A DNA stretch of 54,999 nucleotides, from positions 1-54,999 of the forward strand of contig CAMELR010000018.1 in the NCBI GenBank assembly GCA_945923775.1. The letters run 5' to 3'. The DNA comes from an uncultured Clostridia bacterium. Its GTDB lineage: Bacteria; Bacillota; Clostridia; Oscillospirales; Ruminococcaceae. Of the stretch, positions 44,962 through 52,686 are shown piece by piece (the stretch's first letter is position 1; each line of letters begins with the position of its first letter). Position numbers and translations under genes: made by a program. Under the pieces are notes generated by a model, which was given only the letters and a program-made list of their open reading frames with translations, was not told where the DNA came from and did no database searches.

Positions 44962-46992
44962 TCAATATGCGAGCCTTCTGCGCTTGTTAAGCTCCTTGAG
45001 CGTGTGGCTCTGACCTATCTTTTCATCTATCATGCTCAGCGGTATCTGCTCGAAATTCTTCTCGCCGAACGCCGCCATCATCTTCTTCGCGCCGTTGTCG
45101 CCTTCCCTTGCGAGGTACTGGTGATTTACCCGCGCCGCTTCATAGCGCGACCTGTCTGCAAGGTCGCTCATGGAACGCGAGCCTGTGTTGCGCTTCATGA
45201 GTATCTCCATCGTGCTCTTGTCGATGCTGTGCTTGCTCTTGAATTTCTTCGCGGCCTCCACGCTTCCGAAAATATCCTCGTAGCCGATGTCGCTGTCAGT
45301 CTTTTCACGCGCGCTTGAATTCAAATGACCCACGCCCAGGTCTACCGCCTTGTTCAGACCCTTTGCAACAGTGCTGCTGACTCCTCCTCCGGTCACGGCG
45401 GACAATCCGGAGCCGAGTGCGGAGATACCATACTTCGCTACATCTCCAACGCCGCTTCGTATCTCCTGGTCAAGCGTGTTTCCGTAACCGCTGTGGGCGA
45501 TCCGCATGTACTTCTGGTCGGCTTCGTCAACGCCTGCGTTCTGAGCCGCTTCGTCTACCCCGTTCAGCTTGTGCTTCTGGTAGGAGTGTATTCCGAGCTT
45601 TCCGATGGTCGTTCCCATCTCGGCAACGTCTCCCACCGCTGACAATCCGGGCAGATCGACGTTTTTAAGAGCCGTTGTAACGTAACCCATTCCGCTGTTT
45701 ATCGCGTCCATTGAATCAAGCGCCGCCTGCTGGCCGTTCCCGCGCTTGCGTGCGTCATGCGCCGACATCACCGAACCAACCACGTCCACGTTGTCCCCGA
45801 CCACATCGAGCACTTTCCCCGCCGACAACGGCTCTGCCTTTTTTGCCGCCTTAGCCGCCTTCGACTCCTCGTCGGTCATGAACTGCCGCTTTTCCTCGTC
45901 GTAATCCCGGAGAGCCTCCGCGCGGTGCTTTACGTTGCCGCTGTATTCCCCGTGCTTCAGATCCTGGTCTGCCAGCGCGATGGCGTTCAGGGCGCTCGCT
46001 CCGCCCTTGCGCACCAGCCGCTTGAGGTACCGCTGATCGTCGTGGTCGGCGTACGCCTGCTTCTTTTCCTCTATCCAGTCGGAGATATCGTCCTTTTTCT
46101 TCGACAGCCATTTTCCAGCCTTGACCGCCTTATTCTTCATCCAGGTTCCGCCCTTAACGGCTTTATCCTTGACCCAGCCCGCTCCGGATTTTATCTTTTC
46201 GCCGGCTGCCGCCGCTGTCTTTTTGAACCAGCCTGGCTCCTTCTGGGCTTCCGCTGCCTTTTTCTTTGCGCGCTCCTCTTTTTTGCGGATCACCCACTGG
46301 CCAAGCTTGCCGGACAGGGATTTCAGCAGCGCCGGGCCTACGTAAATTCCCACCAGGCCGTTGATAAGATAGCCGTAGGACGTGGTAACGTCGGGAAGCC
46401 CCAGCAAGCCAACGAAGTTCGGGAAAAACGCCACAACGAACATCAGCCCGACATTCATGGGTATCGCGACAAGCAGCGCGTATCGTATGAACGAAGGCTT
46501 CACCACCAGCGACAGAGCGCCGAATCTGCTGCCGGAGCTTTCCTTCTCGCTCTCGGCGCTGTTTTCCCTGAAAAGCTTCCAGGGCGAAAGCGCCAGCACC
46601 GCCACTGCGAACGCAAAGATGAACACGCCCGCAATAAGGTAGGAAGTATGCACGTTTATCGAGCTTGCGATCACCGCGCCGAGCGTTCCGCCGCAGGTGA
46701 TTCCGCCGAGCAGGCCTGCGTTCAGCGCGGCGAGGTTGTCGGTGGTGTTCTCGGGAGTCAGGGAGCCGAGGGATACTATCGTGTTGAGGGAATATTTAAT
46801 TCCGGCGAACCCGATACCGGAGCAGAATCTCAGTATAATGAGCTGCTCCGGCGAGGAAGCGAAGAAGCACAGGAAATTCGCCGCCGCTGAGATAAGCGTT
46901 GATACCGCGAACACCAGTTTCAGGTTCATGCGGCGGTAAATCGGTAGCAGAAGCAGCGAGCACAGCATAGTCGCGAGAAGCTCCGCAGTCAT
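44962..46992 (-). CDS. Chimeric protein: MFS fragment fused to a Lys/Trp-repeat tail
   Basis: A 676-residue open frame. Residues 1-230 are the middle of an MFS transporter (about seven helices; ILRFCSGIGFAGIKYSLN, GYLINGLVGIYVGPALL) without its first helix; the frame stays open and hydrophobic upstream of the ATG (ARAFGLSVTFLASIP) but overlaps the lipoprotein gene. After KSLSGKLG the sequence changes abruptly to a basic tail with three copies of a GxWxKxKAVK-type repeat (about 252-290), a coiled-coil-like Lys/Glu part and a Gly/Ala-rich region (GDVAKYGISALGSGLSAVTGGG). The tail looks like part of an injection-system cargo protein. A natural 12-helix carrier is excluded. Confidence 0.6.
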   Translation of the reverse strand: MTAELLATMLCSLLLLPIYRRMNLKLVFAVSTLISAAANFLCFFASSPEQLIILRFCSGIGFAGIKYSLNTIVSLGSLTPENTTDNLAALNAGLLGGITCGGTLGAVIASSINVHTSYLIAGVFIFAFAVAVLALSPWKLFRENSAESEKESSGSRFGALSLVVKPSFIRYALLVAIPMNVGLMFVVAFFPNFVGLLGLPDVTTSYGYLINGLVGIYVGPALLKSLSGKLGQWVIRKKEERAKKKAAEAQKEPGWFKKTAAAAGEKIKSGAGWVKDKAVKGGTWMKNKAVKAGKWLSKKKDDISDWIEEKKQAYADHDDQRYLKRLVRKGGASALNAIALADQDLKHGEYSGNVKHRAEALRDYDEEKRQFMTDEESKAAKAAKKAEPLSAGKVLDVVGDNVDVVGSVMSAHDARKRGNGQQAALDSMDAINSGMGYVTTALKNVDLPGLSAVGDVAEMGTTIGKLGIHSYQKHKLNGVDEAAQNAGVDEADQKYMRIAHSGYGNTLDQEIRSGVGDVAKYGISALGSGLSAVTGGGVSSTVAKGLNKAVDLGVGHLNSSAREKTDSDIGYEDIFGSVEAAKKFKSKHSIDKSTMEILMKRNTGSRSMSDLADRSRYEAARVNHQYLAREGDNGAKKMMAAFGEKNFEQIPLSMIDEKIGQSHTLKELNKRRRLAY

Positions 46993-47470
46993 CGGTATCG
47001 AGGCGAGGAACGTGACCGAAAGCCCGAAGGCTCTCGCGTATCTCCTCCTCGGAGCTGACCGTGGTGTAATAGTGCGCGGTCTTGTCGAACGCCATGTAGT
47101 CGCTTTCGGCGTTGTCTGCGAGCCAGTCCATCAGCGCCAGCGAGTCGGAATCAGTCTCCGGGTCGAACGGAAGCTCGCCGTAGCTTATCCAGCCGTCGTC
47201 TTTCAGGCTCTCAATAACGTAATACAGCATTCGGAACGTCTCATTATACGGGTCGATATCCACGTAGGCAAGAGTGAATTTCCCGCCGCCGGGCTTCTGT
47301 ATCGGCTTGCTCGCGCGGTTTATCGCAGTAACGGCGTCGCTGCCGTCTATCTGCGCTTCCACTATGTTCCCACCGTTTGCTCCGTCGGCTCCGCAGCCGC
47401 TGAACAGCATAAGTCCCGCCGCTGCAAGCATAACAGCCGCGAATCGCTTCAGTAACTTGATCGCTTTCAT
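46796..47470 (-). pseudogene. Truncated ABC-type binding lipoprotein
   Basis: The first 148 residues are a lipoprotein: signal helix with lipobox FSGC, then KFTLAYVDIDPYNETFRML and LMDWLADNAESDYMAFD, like ABC substrate-binding proteins of the PF04392 type. From about position 47026 the frame continues as unlike, low-hydrophobicity sequence, while another frame becomes the MFS fragment. So the C-terminal half is missing and the last 75 codons are probably not original. ATG 47470 follows GAAAGGAC, 14 bases after the GNAT gene. Confidence 0.6.
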
Positions 47471-47484
47471 GTTTTTCAGTCCTT

Positions 47485-48207
47485 TCAATGGTAAGCCCAG
47501 ATTATATTCTCGTTAAGCGCCGTGAAGCAGGAATTCACCATCATGCGCTGAGAACACCGGTTATCCGGAAGCACGAATCCGCAGCCTATGCTCGCCTGCT
47601 CGGCGTATTTCGGGGTTATGTACTGCATGAGCGTTCTGCCGATCCCCTTTCCCCGCGCCTTCTCGGATATCACCATCGAGCCTATCTCGCCGTCGAGATG
47701 TATCGTAACGTACCCAACGCGCTCGCCGCCGCACAGCGCTCCGAATCCGGGGTTTTTCCTGACGCATTCGCTGATGTACGGCTCGTTGCCGAACTCCGGG
47801 CTTTTATACAGAGACAGTATGAACTCCACCCAGCTTTCGTCCAGCGGAACCACCGAGACCTCAGGGTTCACCGCGGCGGGATTCGGGCGGTAATCAGCCG
47901 AATCAAGCACGTACTGCACGTACTCGTGCGCCGTCAGCTCCGGGAAAATATCCTTTATCTCCTGGATATAAGCGCAGCTATTCACGTAGAACGTGCCTAT
48001 CTTACTGCCTATCTTGCTGTACAGCTTCGTGAAATCCCCCCGGTCTGCGATGCTGAACAGCCAGTAGCCGGTGTTTTCCTCAAGCACCGCCGCAGAATCT
48101 CCGCAGAAGTACCGCTCGGCGCTCGATTCATTTTCCAGAGTTCGTATAAGGAACGAGTTCTCTCTCCTCCGCATATTCAGCCTTTCCAGCGCCTGAGTCG
48201 TTTCCAT
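47485..48207 (-). CDS. GNAT acetyltransferase with extra N-terminal domain
   Basis: A 240-residue protein. The C-terminal half is a GNAT fold (FGALCGGERVGYVTIHLDGEIGSMVISEKARGKGIGRTLM, with the R-G-K-G-I-G acetyl-CoA loop near residue 190). The N-terminal 110 residues (YWLFSIADRGDFTKLYSKIG) are not recognised. ATG 48207 follows TCAGGAGG and makes an 80-base overlap with the upstream gene; the ATG at 48174 (AAAGG upstream) would reduce this. The substrate is unknown. Confidence 0.75.
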   Translation of the reverse strand: METTQALERLNMRRRENSFLIRTLENESSAERYFCGDSAAVLEENTGYWLFSIADRGDFTKLYSKIGSKIGTFYVNSCAYIQEIKDIFPELTAHEYVQYVLDSADYRPNPAAVNPEVSVVPLDESWVEFILSLYKSPEFGNEPYISECVRKNPGFGALCGGERVGYVTIHLDGEIGSMVISEKARGKGIGRTLMQYITPKYAEQASIGCGFVLPDNRCSQRMMVNSCFTALNENIIWAYH

Positions 48208-49234
48208 TCTGTTTGTTCCTCCTGAATAAATATACCGAACGCTCTATCCATGTCACAGCCGCCGTCAGCAGCAGTCCCGCTCCGGCACAGAGCAGCACCA
48301 TCATCAGAAGCGCCGCCGCGTAGCTCCATGTGCGTTCGTTTATATAGCTGTCAGATATAACAGCGGTTATTCTGTAGTTCCTGTCATAGATCAGATTATC
48401 TATGAACGGAATGTCCTTGTAGTTTTCCATCAGCCAGCTATTGAGATCATATATCTTGCTGAGCGCTACGCCCTTTTCGTTTACCGTGTCGAGGTCGTTC
48501 TGAAGCGACATCGTTATCTTCGAAACCGACTGCTGTATGATACTTCCGATGGTCACGCTGAATTTGAAAACGCTTATCGCCGCGTCTAGCGCGGACTGCA
48601 TGCACACCGCCGCAGATATCACCAGCGTTCCCTGCCGGAACAGCTTCTCTTTTGATTTGCAGAAATGTATCATCATCAGCGCTCCGGTCAGCCAGCACAG
48701 GATCCCCACCGCGGCGGACTGCTTTCGGTATTCCTCCGAGATATCGGAGAGCGTGTTTTCCACTGCGTCGCGGCTGATATCCAGCACCATGTAGCCGCAG
48801 ACCTCGTTTCCGCGGCCGAAAATCGGCAGGGTCAGGACATAGCGCCCGCCCGCTGAATCATCGTAAACGGAATACACGCTGCCCCCGCTGAAATCCCCCA
48901 CGCTGAACCGCGTTACCGGGCTTCCGCCGTCGGTCAGGCTGTAAAGCTGTCGGCGGTCGCTGGAAAAGATGTACACTCCGTTGGTGTAGGAGCAACAGCG
49001 GCGCACTCCGCTCAGAACCGAGCTGATGTTGTAGAAGTTCTCAAGGCTCTTGCCGTTTTTCACGCCATACTCTATCTGCCGGGTGTATTCCTGAGATTCC
49101 ACCGCGAGCCGCGTGAAAATAATGTCGCTGTAAATACTGCTGAGCTCCCCGGTTTTGACGTAATACGCGCGCTGAGCCGCGAACGCTATGAGCGTCCCCA
49201 TCAGTATGGTCAGCAGGACTTTCAGCTTATTCAT
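48128..49234 (-). CDS. Membrane protein with CACHE-like sensor domain
   Basis: A 368-residue protein: one N-terminal transmembrane helix, an extracellular domain of about 145 residues (YTNGVYIFSSDRRQLYSL, RYVLTLPIFGRGNEVCGYMVLDIS) that looks like a CACHE sensor domain, two more helices around residues 175-225, a second outer part and a last helix near 315-335, then a short charged cytoplasmic tail. No kinase, HAMP or methyl-accepting part is present, so a signalling output is missing or was lost. Together with the binding lipoprotein and MFS fragment it may derive from one sensor-transport module. Confidence 0.6.
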   Translation of the reverse strand: MNKLKVLLTILMGTLIAFAAQRAYYVKTGELSSIYSDIIFTRLAVESQEYTRQIEYGVKNGKSLENFYNISSVLSGVRRCCSYTNGVYIFSSDRRQLYSLTDGGSPVTRFSVGDFSGGSVYSVYDDSAGGRYVLTLPIFGRGNEVCGYMVLDISRDAVENTLSDISEEYRKQSAAVGILCWLTGALMMIHFCKSKEKLFRQGTLVISAAVCMQSALDAAISVFKFSVTIGSIIQQSVSKITMSLQNDLDTVNEKGVALSKIYDLNSWLMENYKDIPFIDNLIYDRNYRITAVISDSYINERTWSYAAALLMMVLLCAGAGLLLTAAVTWIERSVYLFRRNKQNGNDSGAGKAEYAEERELVPYTNSGK

Positions 49235-49253
49235 GCTATCACCTCTACCCTCG

Positions 49254-49637
49254 CTACGGAATGTTTATCGTCACTGCCGGGGTCATCGTGACCGAAATGG
49301 CCCCTCCCCAGTTGCACATGCATTTGCTGGAGTTATTCAGCGCCGGCTTGCCGCCCACTATCACAGTCGGCGAACCCGGCGCCCAGGGAGCTGCGCACGC
49401 CGGAACGCACGGCATCGGAGTCAGCACACCCAACGCCGCCGCAGTCGCGCTCGCAACTGTTGGATTTGCTGGACTGCTGCACATTCCGAAGGTCATAGGC
49501 GGCTTCGGGATATCCATTATTGTGGCGAACGGCATGCTTCCTCCCACCGCTGTGGACTGGGACGTCACCGTAAGCGGCGCGGGAGCAGCTCCGAACGTAC
49601 ACTGGCACACCGCTGTATTTACTGCTGGATTCCCCAT
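49254..49637 (-). CDS. DUF4280 PAAR-like spike tip protein
   Basis: A 127-residue protein with the DUF4280 pattern: VCQCTFGAAPAPL at the start, MPFATIMDIPKPPMTFGMC, PMPCVPACAAPWAPGSPTV and KCMCNWGGAISV at the end. PAAR-like proteins form the sharp metal-bound tip on the spike of type VI secretion and other contractile systems. ATG 49637 follows AGGAGGTAAG and overlaps the previous stop (TGATG). It is placed after the gpV-like gene, as expected for spike genes. Confidence 0.85.
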   Translation of the reverse strand: MGNPAVNTAVCQCTFGAAPAPLTVTSQSTAVGGSMPFATIMDIPKPPMTFGMCSSPANPTVASATAAALGVLTPMPCVPACAAPWAPGSPTVIVGGKPALNNSSKCMCNWGGAISVTMTPAVTINIP

Positions 49638-50485
49638 CACTTACCTCCTGTGAATTTCAGTTTTCCTATATCCGTGCAGCCCCTGGGAGCCGCCTCAGCC
49701 TGTGCTGAAACTACCCTCCCCGACTTTTCCGCAATGAAGCTCAGCCTGTAATTTTCGGTCTGCACGTCAGGTCGGAACGCCCCCGCCAGCAGCAGGAAGA
49801 ATTCTCCGTTTTCGCCGCAGCGCAGCCGTATAAGCGGCTGTGCCGTTTCAGAGCGCTGGTGCGCGTATTTCAGCGGATTCTGAACGGTGCACAGCCCGTC
49901 CCGGATTCCGGTGAACATTTCCAGCTCGGAGGTCTTTCCGCTGCCCAGCAGGAACAGCGCAGGAAGCGCCGGCGCTCCGGTCTCCTGGAACATTCGTATC
50001 TCAGAAGCCCCCGCTTCCGAGCGCTCCTCCGCGACCCGGAGATTTCCCGCCGCGCGGACCGCGTACACCGTTCCGAACCCCGGAGCGCTCCCGCACACCG
50101 ACGGGTATCTGTCAGCGGCAGGGTGCCGCCGCGAGGGATTCAGCGCAAGGTAGGACACGCTGTCCAGGGCGCTGAAGCGGGAATGATCAACTGTTATCAC
50201 TGACTGCTCCTGCTGATAGCCCGGAGCCGTCACGGTTATCGTGTGTTCGCCCTCCGGCAGGTCAGTCAGGACAAAGTACCCGCCGGGCTTGTACTCATGC
50301 TTTAGTACGGCTCCGCCTTCGCAGAACGACGCTTCGCTCCCGGTCAGCAGTCTGCCGAGGCTCGCGTCGCTCAGTCTCCGCTTGTTGTTGAAATACCGCT
50401 GCTCGGTCTCGAAATCCCGGGCGGTGAGCATTTTTCCGTAGAAATACCTGTTTCTCTCAAGCGGAAAGAAATTACTGTTGTTCAT
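49637..50485 (-). CDS. CIS-associated protein with YFYGK...DFETEQRYF motif
   Basis: A 282-residue protein. The N-terminus RYFYGKMLTARDFETEQRYF is a motif I associate with baseplate-region proteins of extracellular contractile injection loci. In those it usually runs on into a longer conserved block, which appears missing here. Residues 60-100 (GYFVLTDLPEGEHTITVTAPGY) look like a carboxypeptidase-regulatory or PEGA-type beta fold, followed by two more beta-rich parts (LPALFLLGSGK, LKYAHQRSE). The start overlaps the gpV-like stop by 14 bases. Role inferred from motif and place only. Confidence 0.55.
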   Translation of the reverse strand: MNNSNFFPLERNRYFYGKMLTARDFETEQRYFNNKRRLSDASLGRLLTGSEASFCEGGAVLKHEYKPGGYFVLTDLPEGEHTITVTAPGYQQEQSVITVDHSRFSALDSVSYLALNPSRRHPAADRYPSVCGSAPGFGTVYAVRAAGNLRVAEERSEAGASEIRMFQETGAPALPALFLLGSGKTSELEMFTGIRDGLCTVQNPLKYAHQRSETAQPLIRLRCGENGEFFLLLAGAFRPDVQTENYRLSFIAEKSGRVVSAQAEAAPRGCTDIGKLKFTGGK

Positions 50486-51050
50486 CGTTGTTTCCTCCTA
50501 AAATAATGTCCCCGGTGATGCTGCCTGCATCCGCTTCGGCGCACACATAGCCGCTCAGCACTGAATTTACGCCAAGGTAGGTGTGCTGCTCAAGAACAAC
50601 GTTGCGCTTCAGCACCACGACTTCGGCTTCCGTGTAGGCAGGGATGTGCTCCTTTTTCGGCGCGTCGCTGAACTCAACGTAACTCTTTTTCGGCGTGATC
50701 AGCTTGAATGTCTCGTTTTTGCCTTCGCTTACCGACGCCGGCGGAGTGTTCTTCTTTGCCCACAGGCTCCCTATAACGAACGGGCGGTGCACGTCGCCGT
50801 CCTCGTAGGCGAGCGCCACTATATCGCCTATCCCCGGGTGAAAAAAGCAGCCGTACTCCTTCCCGCCAAACGGCGTGAGGCAGTATATCCAGCCGGTCTC
50901 GCCGAGGTCCTTGTCGGCGGTGAGGTACCTGCACTTCACCCTGCCGTGGTTCTTCGGGTCCTTTATCGCTGTGACCTCCGCCAGTGCTATCCCTGTGCAT
51001 TTCTGCTGACTCCCGCCGGGCGCGGACAGCATATCCGCCATACTCTGCAT
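50472..51050 (-). CDS. gpV/VgrG-type baseplate spike OB-fold protein
   Basis: A 192-residue protein with the phage gpV/VgrG OB domain: GIALAEVTAIKDPKNHGRVKC near residue 20, then GWIYCLTPFGG and FHPGIGDIVALAYEDGDVHRPFVIGSLW near residue 80, followed by a beta-helix-like stretch with KSYVEFSD. In full VgrG proteins this follows a gp27-like hub domain; here it is a separate gene as in phage and extracellular systems. ATG 51050 follows ACGGAGGTG and comes 13 bases after the stop of a hub-gene remnant. Confidence 0.85.
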   Translation of the reverse strand: MQSMADMLSAPGGSQQKCTGIALAEVTAIKDPKNHGRVKCRYLTADKDLGETGWIYCLTPFGGKEYGCFFHPGIGDIVALAYEDGDVHRPFVIGSLWAKKNTPPASVSEGKNETFKLITPKKSYVEFSDAPKKEHIPAYTEAEVVVLKRNVVLEQHTYLGVNSVLSGYVCAEADAGSITGDIILGGNNDEQQ

Positions 51051-52315
51051 ACGCTCACCTCCGTTAATCTGTAGGGGAACAGAAATCTATCCTTGTCAGG
51101 AATCCACCCGCGCTGAACGTGTGGGTTATTCCCGTGATGTAATACGTGTCGTTCAGCTTGGTTATCCAGCCTGTCGCGGTATGAACCTGTCGTGCGGCGC
51201 TCATTACTTTGCGTTTCGGACTGCGTCGGGGGTGTCAACTGCTCCGGTTCAGCCGCTTTGCTCTGCGGTTCTGGTGGGAGCACTGTGCCTGTAAAGTGAT
51301 TTGCGGTTTCCGCTGTGGAGTGCTCCGGGAGCGTCAACTGCTCCGGTTCAGCCGCGTTACTCAGCGGTTCTGGTGGGAGCACTGTGCCTGTAAAGTGATT
51401 TGCGGTTTCCGCTGTGGAGTGCTCCGGGAGCGTCAACTGCTCCGGTTCAGCCGCGTTACTCGGCGGTTCTGGTGGGAGCACTGTGCCTGTGAGGTGATTC
51501 GCGGTTTCCGCTGTGGAGCGCTCCTGGAGTGTCAGGTGCTCCGGTTCAGCCGCGTTGTTCTGCGGTTCTGGTGGAAGCGCTGAGCCTGTGAGGGGATTTG
51601 CGGTTTCCGCTGTGGAGCGCTCCGGGAATGTCAGTTGCTCCGGTTCAGCCGCTTTTCTCTGCGGTTCTGGTGGGAGCACTGTGCCTGTAAAGTGATTCGC
51701 GGTTTCCGCTGTGGAGCGCTCCGGGAATGTCAGCTGCTCCGGTTCAGCCGCGTTTCTCTGCGGTTCTGGTGGGAGCACTGTGCCTGTAAAGTGATTTGCG
51801 GTTTCCGCTGTAGGAGGCGCCGGATCTGCCGCATTTTCTTTCTGCACTGCATTATTGAATGTCAATGCGGTGGAACTATTTTGGACTGTGTTTTGCTCTG
51901 AAAAAGCGTTTATTTCCCGAAATGAGTAAAGCTCATCAGTACCTCCGCAGAAATTTACGCGTTCCCAGTATTGGCAGACTGTATTTCCGCTCAGCCGCAG
52001 GAGCGATATTGCGGTTTCCCCGGCGGTCAGCGGGTCAAAGACCTCAGCGCCGCAGCGAAACACAACGTGCCCTTCCGTCAGCAGAAAGCACCCGAGCGCG
52101 GTCTCAGCATTGAGTTGGTTCAGCGTTTCCAGGCAGCCTCCGGATATCCACGGGAACTGCGCACAGCAAATCAGCGCGTTATTTTCAGCGCTCAGCAGAG
52201 TGCGCCACCGGCGCCGTCCGCTGCTCATGGTAAACTGAAACGCGCCGTATTCTTCGATGAAATTCAGACCTCGCTGCAAAAGCTCGCTTCGTACAATTTC
52301 GGAATAGTCCATCAC
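50987..52315 (-). CDS. YbjN-like domain protein with six 33-residue repeats
   Basis: A 442-codon open frame. Residues 1-125 look like a YbjN/secretion-chaperone domain (CLETLNQLNAETALGCFLL, GHVVFRCGAEVF). After a Gln/Asn/Ala-rich linker come six repeats of 33 residues (169-366). The last 75 codons overlap both the hub remnant and the gpV-like gene in another frame and look like non-native sequence. So the true product probably ended differently, possibly by fusion to the hub. Start GTG 52315 or ATG 52312 overlaps the previous stop. A membrane helix or signal peptide is absent. Confidence 0.6.
   Translation of the reverse strand: MMDYSEIVRSELLQRGLNFIEEYGAFQFTMSSGRRRWRTLLSAENNALICCAQFPWISGGCLETLNQLNAETALGCFLLTEGHVVFRCGAEVFDPLTAGETAISLLRLSGNTVCQYWERVNFCGGTDELYSFREINAFSEQNTVQNSSTALTFNNAVQKENAADPAPPTAETANHFTGTVLPPEPQRNAAEPEQLTFPERSTAETANHFTGTVLPPEPQRKAAEPEQLTFPERSTAETANPLTGSALPPEPQNNAAEPEHLTLQERSTAETANHLTGTVLPPEPPSNAAEPEQLTLPEHSTAETANHFTGTVLPPEPLSNAAEPEQLTLPEHSTAETANHFTGTVLPPEPQSKAAEPEQLTPPTQSETQSNERRTTGSYRDRLDNQAERHVLHHGNNPHVQRGWIPDKDRFLFPYRLTEVSVCRVWRICCPRPAGVSRNAQG
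51064..51204 (-). pseudogene. 3' remnant of a gpD/VgrG-like hub gene
   Basis: In the frame other than the long open frame over this region, 46 codons from ATG 51204 to TAA 51064 encode TGWITKLNDTYYITGITHTF then SAGGFLTRIDF. This is the C-terminal signature of phage gpD/gp27-type hub proteins. The stop is placed directly before the ribosome site of the gpV-like gene, as for a real upstream gene. The frame is closed by TGA at 51235-51237, so the other 300 or so hub residues are absent. Confidence 0.7.
51218..51811 (-). repeat. Six tandem 99-bp coding repeats
   Basis: Six in-frame copies of a 33-codon unit, consensus TAETANHFTGTVLPPEPQ then SNAAEPEQLTLPEHS. Copies differ at a few positions each, with copy 3 the most diverged. 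Unit length is a multiple of three, so copy number can change without a frame break. The array ends at the point where the hub remnant begins. Confidence 0.93.
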
Positions 52316-52686
52316 TGGCTCCCTGCTGAGATATCATTTATGTTGGTCGGCGTAACAAGTTGACCCGAAAATACTGGGGGTCTGAACTCCATACCCGCCG
52401 AAACCTGCTCAAATGCGTTTTCCGGGGAATGTTCAGAGAAACGCACCGCATGGCTAGAAACGCCGCGAACCTCTCGAGCGGTCAGTCTGAGCAGAAACTG
52501 ATTCCCAGCGCTCAGAAGCTGTTCGGGAGGCAATCCCATCATCGATTCGCTCAGCGAATGCTCCGCGGCGGAAGCCGCTGCGGACAGGATCTCCGGACAA
52601 AACACAGCCTGGAGGTTATGATTTTGTGGTTTCCTCTGGTGCACCGTTTTCCGGCTGGTTTGCTTCGTTTTGCTGAGCTGCTCCAT
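52312..52686 (-). CDS. Unrecognised protein in the injection-system gene string
   Basis: An open frame of 124 codons. Its 5' part overlaps the upstream gene by 71 bases, so the real start may be the GTG near residue 28 (VFCPEILSAAASAAEHSL). The product is a small, mixed-charge protein with LPPEQLLSAGNQFLLRLTARE and a C-terminal PPVFSGQLVTPTNINDI part. No domain is recognised. Stop and next start overlap (GTGATG), which supports that it is translated. Confidence 0.5.
   Translation of the reverse strand: MEQLSKTKQTSRKTVHQRKPQNHNLQAVFCPEILSAAASAAEHSLSESMMGLPPEQLLSAGNQFLLRLTAREVRGVSSHAVRFSEHSPENAFEQVSAGMEFRPPVFSGQLVTPTNINDISAGSQ

Noticed and set aside
45757..46890. 377-codon open frame on the plus strand
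   Set aside because: Antisense to the chimeric MFS/tail gene and without a ribosome site.
51218..51811. Possible CRISPR array
   Set aside because: The 99-bp units are contiguous with no unique spacers, keep an open reading frame and vary as coding sequence does.
51064..52315. Full-length VgrG/gpD hub gene
   Set aside because: Only the last 46 codons have hub character; the rest of the region encodes a YbjN-like domain and repeats in another frame.
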